Made by a program: the position numbers and the translations under genes
Shown: piece after piece, positions 1 through 6,960 of the stretch
How the letters are laid out: the number at the start of each line of letters is the position of its first letter
Position numbering within the stretch: position 1 is the first letter of the stretch
Notes under the pieces: generated by a model
What the model was told of the DNA's origin: nothing
The model's input: the letters and a program-made list of their open reading frames with translations, nothing else
The model's database searches: none
From: Bacillota bacterium
Lineage (GTDB): Bacteria > Bacillota > Clostridia > Lachnospirales > Lachnospiraceae
Length of the DNA stretch: 23,182 nt
Direction of reading: 5' to 3'
Assembly: GCA_023436225.1 (NCBI GenBank)
Contig: JAEZKA010000007.1
Span: forward strand, 1 to 23,182

Positions 1-33
1 AATCTGTCGTAATTGTTCCTTTGCAATAGCCAT
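1..33 (-). CDS. N-terminus of a transposase (partial, runs off the window)
   Basis: Only the first 11 codons are visible, reading MAIAKEQLRQI. They start at an ATG whose complement is at 31-33 and are preceded by a good AAAGGTGG ribosome binding site (complement at 42-49). This N-terminus resembles IS256-family (mutator-type) transposases of clostridia, which often begin MA(I/R)xKEQIRxL. The terminal-repeat-like sequence at 101-126 supports this. Eleven residues alone cannot prove the family; the rest of the gene lies left of the window. Confidence 0.4.
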   Translation of the reverse strand, partial: MAIAKEQLRQI

Positions 34-126
34 ATAAAAACCACCTTTCAAGTGAGATTATTCATATCTAATTCTCACCAAAAAGATGGTATTTATTGCC
101 AGAGACACAAACTATTTTACACTACC
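1..126 (-). mobile_element. Edge of an IS256-family-like insertion sequence (5' end)
   Basis: The window begins inside what appears to be an insertion sequence transcribed leftwards. The start of a minus-strand ORF lies at 33, and about 70 bases upstream, at 101-126, is AGAGACACAAACTATTTTAC followed by ACTACC. From memory this resembles terminal repeats of IS256-family elements, in which a TTTNACACTACC-like end precedes the transposase. The element boundary is therefore placed near 126. The other end and any target duplication lie outside the window, so neither can be confirmed. Confidence 0.45.
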
Positions 127-261
127 ACGAATTGTTACAAAGCTTTTTATAAATGAGGGCATACGTCTTTTTAGATATTAACTAATGACTTCTAAATCAT
201 ATTTATAACTAAATTTTTATGGAATCATTCTCGAAAATTACCAAATAAATTCTCTTGTATG

Positions 262-1710
262 TTATTTATCTGAAAGGATACGTACCTTTCGAACCTTTCC
301 TTTGATGGTTTTTCCCTTCAGCTGCTGACATACCAGATTACCTTTATGATTTAGAATTTCAACCAGAGTCGCAGTAGGAAGGATCTGAATAATTCCGATA
401 TCCTCTGACGTAACACCTTCGATACTGCAGATGGTAGCGACTATTTCGTTAGTACGAATCTTCTCCTTTTTTCCAGCATAGATGTGTAGCTTAGTGATCG
501 TCTGGTTTAAGGCTTTTCCTTTCTTTTCTTTCAGAAGGAGTGGCTTACGAAGCTGCTGTTCGAACTCGTCCATATCAACTTGTGTAAGCAGAAGCGAAGC
601 TGGTTCGTACATAGGGATTGTTATACCTGTGTATTTCATGATCGCTTGCATCGACTCCTGTTCTCTCCTTGTAAAGAAGGTAACCGCGATACCGGAGGCA
701 TCAAGACGCCCGCAGCGACCGATACGATGAACATAATTTTCATTGCCCCTTGAGATATCAAAGTTAATCACCATTGAGACATCACTGATGTCGATCCCTC
801 TGGCGGCAACGTCGGTTGCAATCAGATACCGAAAGGAACCCACCTTGAAGCCGTTCATAACCTGAATTCTATCCTTCTGACGCATGGCACCGTGAAGACT
901 GTAACAGGGATAATGGTGAAGTGTAAGATATTTGGCGATTGCATCAACCTTATCTTGAGTATTTGCAAAGATGATACAGCTTTCCGGCCGGTATTTGGTG
1001 GTGATCCTACATAACAACTCCGGCTTGTCCGGTTCTTCCACACAGTAGGAGAGCTGATCGATACGTTCAACCGGAATTGCTTCTTCGGCAAGCTGGATTA
1101 CCTCAGGTCGTCTCATGTAAGCTTCGGTTAGTTTCTGAAGCTGCTCCTGTAAGGTTGCTGAGAATAGCATGGTGCTGCGTTCGGTGGGGAGCAGTCGGAT
1201 GATATCTTCTACCTGTTCCTGAAGTCCGATATGAAACATCTCGTCGGCCTCATCAATGACCAGGTGGGAGATTGCATCAACCGGTAGGGTGCCCTTCTGA
1301 ATTAGATCACGGACCCTCCCGGGGGTTCCGACGACGATATGAGTCTTTTGCTTGAGCTCAAGCTCTTGTCGTTCAATGGACACTTTACCGAAGATTGGCA
1401 ATACCTTAAGTCTTTTTAATCTTCCGATATTTCCGAGTTCTTCGGCTACCTGGAGAGCTAACTCTCTGGTTGGTACAAGAACTAGAGCCTGCGGATGATT
1501 TGGCAGCCATTCGATCTGCTCACAGATTGGAATGCCGAAGGCAGCCGTCTTTCCGCTTCCGGTCTGAGATCTTACCCACAAGTCCTTGTTTATGAGGGCC
1601 TGTGGGATTACTAATTGCTGTATCTTCGTGGGCTGATTATATCCTAGGAAAGCTAGCGCCTTCCATAGCTCGGGCTGTAGGTGAAATTGTTTAAAGCTAT
1701 TTATATCCAT
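262..1710 (-). CDS. dbpA: DEAD-box ATP-dependent RNA helicase, DbpA/YxiN type
   Basis: A 482-residue RNA helicase that should unwind or remodel structured RNA, probably 23S rRNA during 50S assembly. All superfamily 2 motifs are visible: the Q motif near residues 23-31, Walker A SQTGSGKT at 48-55, PTRELA at 80-85, GTPGR at 128-132, DEAD at 153-156, SAT at 184-186, RGID at 304-307 and HRIGRCGR at 328-335. Residues about 405-480 match the DbpA RNA-binding domain, an RRM-like fold that in E. coli DbpA and B. subtilis YxiN recognises hairpin 92 of 23S rRNA. This tail separates it from CshA/CshB-type helicases. The start has a GGAGA ribosome binding site a few bases upstream. It stands alone, transcribed toward the IS edge. 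Family is certain; the rRNA target is inferred from homology. Confidence 0.93.
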   Translation of the reverse strand: MDINSFKQFHLQPELWKALAFLGYNQPTKIQQLVIPQALINKDLWVRSQTGSGKTAAFGIPICEQIEWLPNHPQALVLVPTRELALQVAEELGNIGRLKRLKVLPIFGKVSIERQELELKQKTHIVVGTPGRVRDLIQKGTLPVDAISHLVIDEADEMFHIGLQEQVEDIIRLLPTERSTMLFSATLQEQLQKLTEAYMRRPEVIQLAEEAIPVERIDQLSYCVEEPDKPELLCRITTKYRPESCIIFANTQDKVDAIAKYLTLHHYPCYSLHGAMRQKDRIQVMNGFKVGSFRYLIATDVAARGIDISDVSMVINFDISRGNENYVHRIGRCGRLDASGIAVTFFTRREQESMQAIMKYTGITIPMYEPASLLLTQVDMDEFEQQLRKPLLLKEKKGKALNQTITKLHIYAGKKEKIRTNEIVATICSIEGVTSEDIGIIQILPTATLVEILNHKGNLVCQQLKGKTIKGKVRKVRILSDK

Positions 1711-2267
1711 CGGTATCTCCGTTTCATTTTATTTCGTCTGTTTTGAGGTTGATAACCATCATATCATATTTATTGCATGATTTATAGAAATAAAATGAAT
1801 TTTATTATTGTTATGAAATCGATAGTCTCCTTTGGGAGATAGATGATATATGGTCTCGCTTAAACCTAGATTGCAAGGATCTCGATTTATACACCTTATT
1901 GATAAAACTATAAATATAGTATTACTATGATTGCAGATAGTATCAGTATTACATAGGCTAATATAATTCTTCTATATACTTTACTCTTATAAGTTCTCAT
2001 ATAATGCTCGGTATCCTTCTGACATCAATTGATATTACTCATTGGTTAATATATATGACACCGATGTATTCCCCCTTTTTTTGCTCTAATTATATAAGAA
2101 GAGAGCCAACAAATAAAATGAGAATTCTGCAATAAAATTTGTATTATTTGAGATGATAAGAGTTGTGAATAAGCAGTATCCAGTTCACATAGGTACAAGA
2201 TGAAGTTGCCATATTCATCAATATTTGTAATAATAGTATTAAATTATGGTATGTAAGGAGTGAGGTT
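1711..2267. other. AT-rich intergenic region, no gene seen
   Basis: This 557-base stretch separates the minus-strand helicase from the plus-strand small genes, so it should contain divergent promoters. I see no ORF with a credible ribosome binding site and no tRNA. A short hairpin TCTCC-TTT-GGGAGA lies near 1828-1841. A pyrimidine-rich run CCCCCTTTTTTT lies near 2070-2083. Neither gives a clear function, and no promoter with good -35 and -10 boxes stands out. Confidence 0.4.
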
Positions 2268-2405
2268 ATGGAGCAGGAGATTGACGAAGGTAACAAAATC
2301 ATTCATATAAAATGTACGGAGAAAGAGCGGGATAAGATATTATCTGAATTAACCCCTTATCTTTACGATTATCAATTCCACTTTATTATTATAGATGAAA
2401 AATAG
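2268..2405 (+). CDS. Small hypothetical protein, 45 residues
   Basis: A 45-codon ORF begins at ATG 2268 with AAGGAG about eight bases upstream (2255-2260), which is the main reason to call it real. The product is MEQEIDEGNK, then a basic/acidic middle, ending in an aromatic and hydrophobic stretch (YLYDYQFHFIIIDEK). It could form a small alpha/beta unit in the cytoplasm: a helix (residues about 17-30) followed by a hydrophobic strand. No signal peptide or cysteine pair is seen (there is one Cys at 16). It is first in a run of tiny plus-strand genes with the 2519 and 2832 genes. I do not recognise the family. Confidence 0.55.
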   Translation: MEQEIDEGNKIIHIKCTEKERDKILSELTPYLYDYQFHFIIIDEK

Positions 2406-2518
2406 GTATAGAAATGATCCATAGTAGCAATCGAGTATAATCTTAGCACTTGATATTTGGATGACTTGGAATTATAGTAAGAACAATAAGAAATAATTAT
2501 GGTAGAAGGAGCATGGAG

Positions 2519-2722
2519 ATGAAGGTTGATGAGAAGAAAATGCAAGCAATACTAAATAAATATGATGGAGCGATTCGAAAAGCAGGTGCATTTCTGATTG
2601 AGGTGGACGAGAAGGAATTACTGATTACAGATTCCTGCGAAGGCATTGATTTAATCCCTCTTGATAAAGAATTGTGTTTTAAGCTATCCGAGTTGTTTCG
2701 TGAGCTTGGAGAGAACCAGTAA
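2519..2722 (+). CDS. Small hypothetical protein, 67 residues
   Basis: A short acidic protein beginning MKVDEKKMQAILNKYD and ending ELFRELGENQ. Two in-frame ATGs exist, at 2513 and 2519. The ribosome binding site AGAAGGAG at 2504-2511 is only one base from the first but seven from the second, so 2519 is chosen. The sequence looks like a compact soluble domain: an N-terminal helix, two beta strands (AGAFLIEV and ELLITDS), then a C-terminal helix. No membrane segment or signal is seen. It lies 113 bases after the 45-residue gene and may be cotranscribed with it. Function unknown. Confidence 0.65.
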   Translation: MKVDEKKMQAILNKYDGAIRKAGAFLIEVDEKELLITDSCEGIDLIPLDKELCFKLSELFRELGENQ

Positions 2723-2831
2723 GAAGTATAGCTTTCCCAGGTTATAAGATATGAAGCTATTGCTGTATAATTAGTATAAAGTTCTTAGGATTTACGCATA
2801 ATATTCTATCATTTACTAGGAGGTAGTTCCT

Positions 2832-3023
2832 TTGTCAAATAGAATAAATAGTAAAAATCCTAATAATACAAACACCAATAATAACGGTCTTGCAGAAAGA
2901 AATATTACAGGCGATGATATGAAGCGCTTTAAAAATGCACTGGATAGTACCAATGGCTATGTGAGCGGTGATAAAGAATGGTCCTCGTCCAGCCACCAGT
3001 TCTCGGATGAACCCAAAAAGTAA
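2832..3023 (+). CDS. Asn/Ser-rich small hypothetical protein, TTG start
   Basis: A 63-residue hydrophilic protein starting at TTG, with AGGAGG at 2818-2823 exactly eight bases upstream; no ATG lies at this spacing. The N-terminal third is nearly all Asn, Thr, Ser and Lys (residues 2-18), so it is probably disordered. The rest has a short predicted helix (GDDMKRFKNALDS) and a Ser/Lys-rich tail. A rho-independent terminator follows 18 bases after the stop, which supports expression. Such low-complexity small proteins are common in spore-forming clostridia, but it lacks the diagnostic motifs of alpha/beta-type small acid-soluble spore proteins, so no role is assigned. Confidence 0.65.
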   Translation: MSNRINSKNPNNTNTNNNGLAERNITGDDMKRFKNALDSTNGYVSGDKEWSSSSHQFSDEPKK

Positions 3024-3040
3024 TAGAGACTAAGCAAAGG

Positions 3041-3096
3041 AAAAGGTAACCTGCATCCCTATAATTTACTTAATTGTGGATGCGGTTACCTTTTTT
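3041..3096 (+). terminator. Rho-independent terminator after the small-gene cluster
   Basis: GGTAACCTGCATCC (3045-3058) pairs with GGATGCGGTTACC (3078-3090) with one bulged base, and is followed by six T (3091-3096). A-rich sequence on the left arm means it could also act for the minus-strand small gene that ends at 3150. Confidence 0.88.
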
Positions 3097-3149
3097 GTGC
3101 CAATCATTATGTTTTGACACATCCTCTATTAAATAGAAATAATGTAAGA

Positions 3150-3323
3150 CTATTTATCAATTCCTAAGTTCGGCATCTCGCTGGGAATATTCGGGGTTGC
3201 GGTAGCCGGATGAGGATTGCTTATCTCGGAACTATTGCCATAATCGAAATCGCTTTCTACGGCTAAGTTCTTAGAATCGGTATCTTTAGATTGTGTTGCA
3301 TTACTGTCGTTACAATAATCCAT
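3150..3323 (-). CDS. Small acidic hypothetical protein, 57 residues
   Basis: A 57-codon minus-strand ORF starting at ATG (complement at 3321-3323) with a GGAGG site ten bases upstream on that strand. The product starts MDYCNDSNATQSKD and ends EMPNLGIDK. It is rich in Asp, Ser, Asn and Pro, has no hydrophobic core or membrane segment, and is probably disordered. It converges with the small-gene cluster at 2268-3023 and probably shares the hairpin at 3041-3096 as terminator. A short inverted repeat ATTTGC/GCAAAT (3343-3360) lies just upstream of its ribosome binding site and could be an operator. The family is not recognised; the coding call rests on the ribosome binding site and uninterrupted frame. 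Confidence 0.5.
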   Translation of the reverse strand: MDYCNDSNATQSKDTDSKNLAVESDFDYGNSSEISNPHPATATPNIPSEMPNLGIDK

Positions 3324-3708
3324 AGTATTAATTCCTCCTTATATTTGCGCATAAGCAAATGTGAAGTATTTGAACTCATATACTACCGTCGAAGTTAACA
3401 AAACATACTCTTTCGGTACGTAACAATTAAAAGTTCGTGAACCATGTTTTCTATCGTCAATTAGTATGTGTAGCCTGTACCGTAATATACGCCGTATTGA
3501 TAATGGCTTATCATGTTACCGATGAAATTTAAGTGGAAACAACTTCTTGATTTAAAATTCGGATATGGTAAACTAGTATCTGTTATGGTTATTTTATTTG
3601 TTCAAGCGTATCCAAAGTTTAAAACCTACTTGGCACCATACATATTTAGGGGGAGCCATGTTGTGTTAGAATAGAAAATGATGAAATTGATAAGGAGTGA
3701 ACGATACT
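3324..3708. other. Intergenic region between divergent genes
   Basis: About 385 bases divide the minus-strand 57-residue gene from the DUF4317 gene. A weak candidate promoter for the latter is TTGATT (3547-3552), 16 bases, TAAACT (3569-3574). The inverted repeat ATTTGC-GCATAA-GCAAAT lies at 3343-3360. No further ORF or structured RNA is evident. Confidence 0.3.
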
Positions 3709-4842
3709 ATGATCAATAGTGAAATTTTAGAGATTAGAAAACAAATGAAACACGAAAACTGCTCCATAACTAAGGTAAGCGGTTGTTATGTAGATGGCGA
3801 AAAGACGATTAAAACAAAATTTACCGAGTCATTTTTATGCTTACCGGAGGAGGAAACCTTCAAGTATTTTGAAATATTTAAGAAGACCTTATCCGGAACC
3901 ATTGGTAAGAACCTAATTAATATGGACTTTCCACTAGAGACCGAATTCAATGGAGGAACTCAGGAATTCATGTTGAGGCTTCGGGACAGTGAACTAAAGG
4001 ATGAGTCCTTGCTGGAGGAATTCTATAATAAGATAATTCAGGTCTATGATTTTCCGGGAAATTACCTTATATTAGTTGTATATGCAGCCTACGATGTTCC
4101 GGGAAAGACAAATGATAAAATCATGATGGAGGATGCCTCCGATGAGGTGTATCGTTACATACTCTGCTCAATCTGTCCTGTTAATCTATCAAAACCGGGA
4201 TTAAGCTATCATGAGGACCTGAATCAGATCGGGAAGAGAATTCAGGACTGGGTGGTAGGCGCGCCGAATAATGGTTTCCTATTCCCGTCTTTCAACGATC
4301 GCAGTACTGATATTCACAGTGTCTTATATTACTCGAAGGATTCTGAGGAATTACATAGTGATTTTGCAAAGGAGCTACTCGGTTGTGAGGTGCCGATGTC
4401 TGCCGGCGGACAGAAGGAAACCTTCCAGACTTTGATTAAGGAGACCTTAGGTGAAGAATGCGAGTATGAGATTGTTCGCAATATTCATGAGAAGTTGAAT
4501 GATATACTGGAAGAACATAAGCTGAAGGAGATTCCCGAGCCCTTGACCTTGGATAAGAGTGAGGTGAAAAGCATCTTTGCAGAAAGCGGAGTAGTGGAAG
4601 AGAAGCTCGTGGAATTTGATAAAAACTATGATATGATGACCGGAGAAAATGCCACCCTGATGGCAGCAAATGTTGTAAACACACGAGTGTTTGAGGTCAA
4701 GACACCGGATGTTATCGTCAAGGTGAATCCGGAACGAGTAGATCTGGTGAAGACAAAGCTGGTGGATGGCCGGAAATGCTTGGTCATCGAGATAACCGAC
4801 CAGGTAGAAGTAAACGGTATCGTAGTGAAGCCTACCATATGA
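3709..4842 (+). CDS. DUF4317 family protein
   Basis: A 377-residue cytoplasmic protein whose opening (MINSEILEIRKQMK, then a segment with NCSITKVSGCYVD) and general layout match the DUF4317 family, widespread in Lachnospiraceae and related clostridia and of unknown function. Recognisable segments are the conserved start, a central region around NYLILVVYAAYDVPGK, and a C-terminal strand-rich part ending VNGIVVKPTI. No signal peptide, membrane helix or catalytic motif is visible. An in-frame GTG at 3697 lies inside the ribosome binding site AAGGAG (3692-3697), so ATG 3709 is the better start. It is monocistronic and its stop lies one base from the end of the convergent alkyltransferase-like gene. 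Confidence 0.75.
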   Translation: MINSEILEIRKQMKHENCSITKVSGCYVDGEKTIKTKFTESFLCLPEEETFKYFEIFKKTLSGTIGKNLINMDFPLETEFNGGTQEFMLRLRDSELKDESLLEEFYNKIIQVYDFPGNYLILVVYAAYDVPGKTNDKIMMEDASDEVYRYILCSICPVNLSKPGLSYHEDLNQIGKRIQDWVVGAPNNGFLFPSFNDRSTDIHSVLYYSKDSEELHSDFAKELLGCEVPMSAGGQKETFQTLIKETLGEECEYEIVRNIHEKLNDILEEHKLKEIPEPLTLDKSEVKSIFAESGVVEEKLVEFDKNYDMMTGENATLMAANVVNTRVFEVKTPDVIVKVNPERVDLVKTKLVDGRKCLVIEITDQVEVNGIVVKPTI

Positions 4843-4843
4843 T

Positions 4844-5167
4844 TCAGAAACTCCAATGAATGAGATGTTTATCCATGTTGATGCAGCCATCCTCTTTAAA
4901 GGTGATACCTTCCATTTCCAGTAAGCGGCGTTGAATGCCTACTCCGAAGATCTTCTCAGGTGATAGCTTTCCATCCTTACTAACCACTCGGTGGCAGGGA
5001 AGCTGGCGATCTTTTGGAGCATCATGCATGGCATATCCAACTAGTCGTGCTGCCTTAGGCCTACCAAGCATGGTGGCAATCATACCATAGGTCATGACGG
5101 ATCCTTCCGGAATATTACTTAGAATTTGATAGACCTCTTCGAAGAAGCCTTTATTTGTAGGATACAT
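4844..5167 (-). CDS. MGMT/ATL-type DNA alkyl-repair protein with intact PCHR motif
   Basis: A 107-residue single-domain protein matching the DNA-binding domain of O6-alkylguanine-DNA alkyltransferase (COG3695, alkyltransferase-like). It lacks the N-terminal half of full-length Ogt/MGMT. Visible features are the nucleotide-flipping Tyr27 in MTYG, the arginine finger Arg41 in AARLVG, PCHRV at 57-61 with Cys58, and Glu86 in LLEMEG where MGMT has its catalytic Glu. E. coli and yeast-type ATLs replace the Cys with Trp or Ala and only flag lesions for excision repair. Here all residues needed for alkyl transfer are present, so it may be either a minimal alkyltransferase or a lesion flag. An AAAGGAA ribosome binding site lies upstream. 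Confidence 0.85.
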   Translation of the reverse strand: MYPTNKGFFEEVYQILSNIPEGSVMTYGMIATMLGRPKAARLVGYAMHDAPKDRQLPCHRVVSKDGKLSPEKIFGVGIQRRLLEMEGITFKEDGCINMDKHLIHWSF

Positions 5168-5372
5168 GTTCAGAAGTTCCTTTCATTGAAATGATTGTTT
5201 AACCTAAATATACCCTGGTGAGAGAAGAATATCAAGTACCGTGTTTCGAGATTCAGGATGTTCAATGAAACTATGGTTAGATTCGTTTATTTCATGAAGG
5301 AGATACCTATAATATAGATAAAATGGAGTATGCTATCAATTATGAATATACACAGGAAATAGGAGTGTTTAT

Positions 5373-5948
5373 ATGAAGAAGGATCTACGGTTCTATCTAA
5401 AATTATTTTCATCAACTTTTCTTTTGAGTGCATTTACCTTTGGTGGAGGCTATGTCATTATTTCGTTAATGAGAAAGAAGTTTGTTGACCAGTATAAATG
5501 GATAGAAGAGAATGAGATGCTGGATCTTACTGCAATTGCTCAGTCTACTCCGGGCGCCATCGCAGTGAATGCCTCCATCCTGATCGGTTATCGGATGGCA
5601 GGGATCCCGGGAGCATTATTGACCGTGTTTGGCACAGTATTACCACCTCTTATCATACTATCGGTGATTTCTGTGGCTTATACAGCATTTCGTGATAGTG
5701 TAATGGTGGGTTATACCCTTCGTGGTATGCAGGCCGGAGTGGCAGCGGTAATCATCGATGTTGTAATTAATATGCTTCAAAATGTAATTAAGGAAAAAAA
5801 GAAATTTCCTATTCTTTTAATGGTGGCTGCTTTTATTGCTGCATTTGTCTTTGATGTGAGTGTTATCATCATAATACTGGTGTGCGGAGTACTTGGTGCG
5901 ATCTCCATCTATTTAACAAAGCAATCAACAGGAAAGGAGGAAGCATGA
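5373..5948 (+). CDS. Chromate transporter, N-terminal-type half subunit
   Basis: A 191-residue membrane protein of the CHR family (one domain of ChrA). The family signature FTFGGGYVII lies near residues 21-30 and TPGAIAVN near 59-66, followed by hydrophobic segments around 75-105, 115-135 and 148-183. In many Firmicutes ChrA is split into two short proteins encoded side by side (as YwrB/YwrA of B. subtilis), and both are needed for activity. The next gene is that partner and overlaps this stop codon by four bases (ATGA), so they are translationally coupled. The family exports chromate in some bacteria; in anaerobic clostridia the physiological substrate is uncertain. ATG 5373 has AGGAG upstream. 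Confidence 0.88.
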   Translation: MKKDLRFYLKLFSSTFLLSAFTFGGGYVIISLMRKKFVDQYKWIEENEMLDLTAIAQSTPGAIAVNASILIGYRMAGIPGALLTVFGTVLPPLIILSVISVAYTAFRDSVMVGYTLRGMQAGVAAVIIDVVINMLQNVIKEKKKFPILLMVAAFIAAFVFDVSVIIIILVCGVLGAISIYLTKQSTGKEEA

Positions 5949-6511
5949 TACTTCTTACTTTATTCTGGAGCTTTTTTCAAATAGGGTTATTCAGTATAGG
6001 AGGGGGATATGCTGCCCTGCCTTTAATTCAAAATCAAGTGGTGGACATAAATGGCTGGCTTACTATGACGGAATTTGCGGATGTTGTGACTCTATCACAG
6101 ATGACACCGGGGCCGATTGCTATTAATGCTGCATCCTTCATTGGAATACGCATGGATGGGATACCAGGAGCTGTTATTGCAACCCTTGGCTGTATTACAC
6201 CTTCTATAGTATTGTCTATCATTCTGGCATATGTTTATTATCGTTACAGAGGACTTTCTACCCTTCAGGGAGTTATGAATGGGCTTCGTCCTGCGGTTGT
6301 TGCGTTGATCACCTCGGCAGGAATATCTCTAGTTCTCTTGGCTTTCTGGAAAGGAGAAGCGGTAACTGCTGATCTGAGTAAGGTGGATCTGCTATCGGTA
6401 GTAATCTTTACAATTGCATTAATTATATTACGTAAATGGAAGGTTAGCCAGATTGCGATAATGATTGGAGCAGGAATTATCGGCCTTGTTGTCTATCCTC
6501 TTCTTATTTAA
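5945..6511 (+). CDS. Chromate transporter, C-terminal-type half subunit
   Basis: A 188-residue membrane protein and the second half of a split ChrA transporter. It repeats the CHR signature: FSIGGGYAALP at residues about 16-26 and TPGPIAIN at 54-61, followed by hydrophobic segments to the C-terminus. The start at 5945 is chosen because AAAGGAGGAA (about 5932-5942) sits just upstream and the ATG overlaps the previous gene's stop as ATGA; a longer frame open to 5882 would lie inside the first gene. The two subunits are expected to form an antiparallel heterodimer, as proposed for short-chain CHR pairs. A strong terminator follows at 6533-6569. Confidence 0.88.
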   Translation: MILLTLFWSFFQIGLFSIGGGYAALPLIQNQVVDINGWLTMTEFADVVTLSQMTPGPIAINAASFIGIRMDGIPGAVIATLGCITPSIVLSIILAYVYYRYRGLSTLQGVMNGLRPAVVALITSAGISLVLLAFWKGEAVTADLSKVDLLSVVIFTIALIILRKWKVSQIAIMIGAGIIGLVVYPLLI

Positions 6512-6532
6512 TAGCTTATGAAATATCCTAGG

Positions 6533-6569
6533 GGTGTTCGGTACCGTTTTGGTATCGGACACCTTTTTT
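6533..6569 (+). terminator. Rho-independent terminator of the chromate transporter pair
   Basis: GGTGTTCGGTACC (6533-6545) pairs with GGTATCGGACACC (6551-6563), with wobble pairs and a five-base loop, followed by six T. Confidence 0.9.
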
Positions 6570-6960
6570 GTGCTCTTTTATGATCGTAAAAAGGTGATCT
6601 AATACTGTATTCAGTTAAAAGTTAATATTCTTGTAACAAATATTTAAAAAATATATCATAAAATCACTATGAAAAATCACTTATGTTTTTGATTGGTTTA
6701 CTGCAACTCAGTAATGAGAATACCGTATAGTAAATACTTGATATAGCCTTATAAATTAAGAGTTTCAATGTTTTTTTAAAAGCACAAAGAATGGGGATAT
6801 ATGTATCTTCGTGTTACATATTATGGTTTTGTTGATTGAAACATTATCCAAAAACTAGGTAAGACTTGTGTCTAACACCAGAATCTAGCTGTTGAACCCC
6901 TGGTGCCTATGTGTTACTCTAAGTGAGCAGCAGATAGTTACCATAAAGGAGGTACAAAAA
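6570..6960. other. Long upstream region of the CAP-domain gene with an inverted repeat
   Basis: A 391-base AT-rich stretch. Near its end CACCAG (6876-6881) can pair with CTGGTG (6900-6905), and GGTAA (6858-6862) with TTACC (6938-6942) could enclose it, leaving the AAAGGAGG ribosome binding site just outside. This suggests a folded 5' leader but matches no riboswitch class I can recognise. No other ORF is supported here; an in-frame upstream ATG at 6892 has no ribosome binding site. Confidence 0.3.

Noticed and set aside
5882..5944. Longer N-terminus for the second chromate transporter subunit
   Set aside because: It would lie inside the first subunit gene; the ribosome binding site and ATGA overlap place the start at 5945.
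6858..6942. Cyclic di-GMP or similar riboswitch upstream of the CAP-domain gene
   Set aside because: The conserved core sequences of c-di-GMP-I, c-di-GMP-II and ydaO-type classes are not seen.
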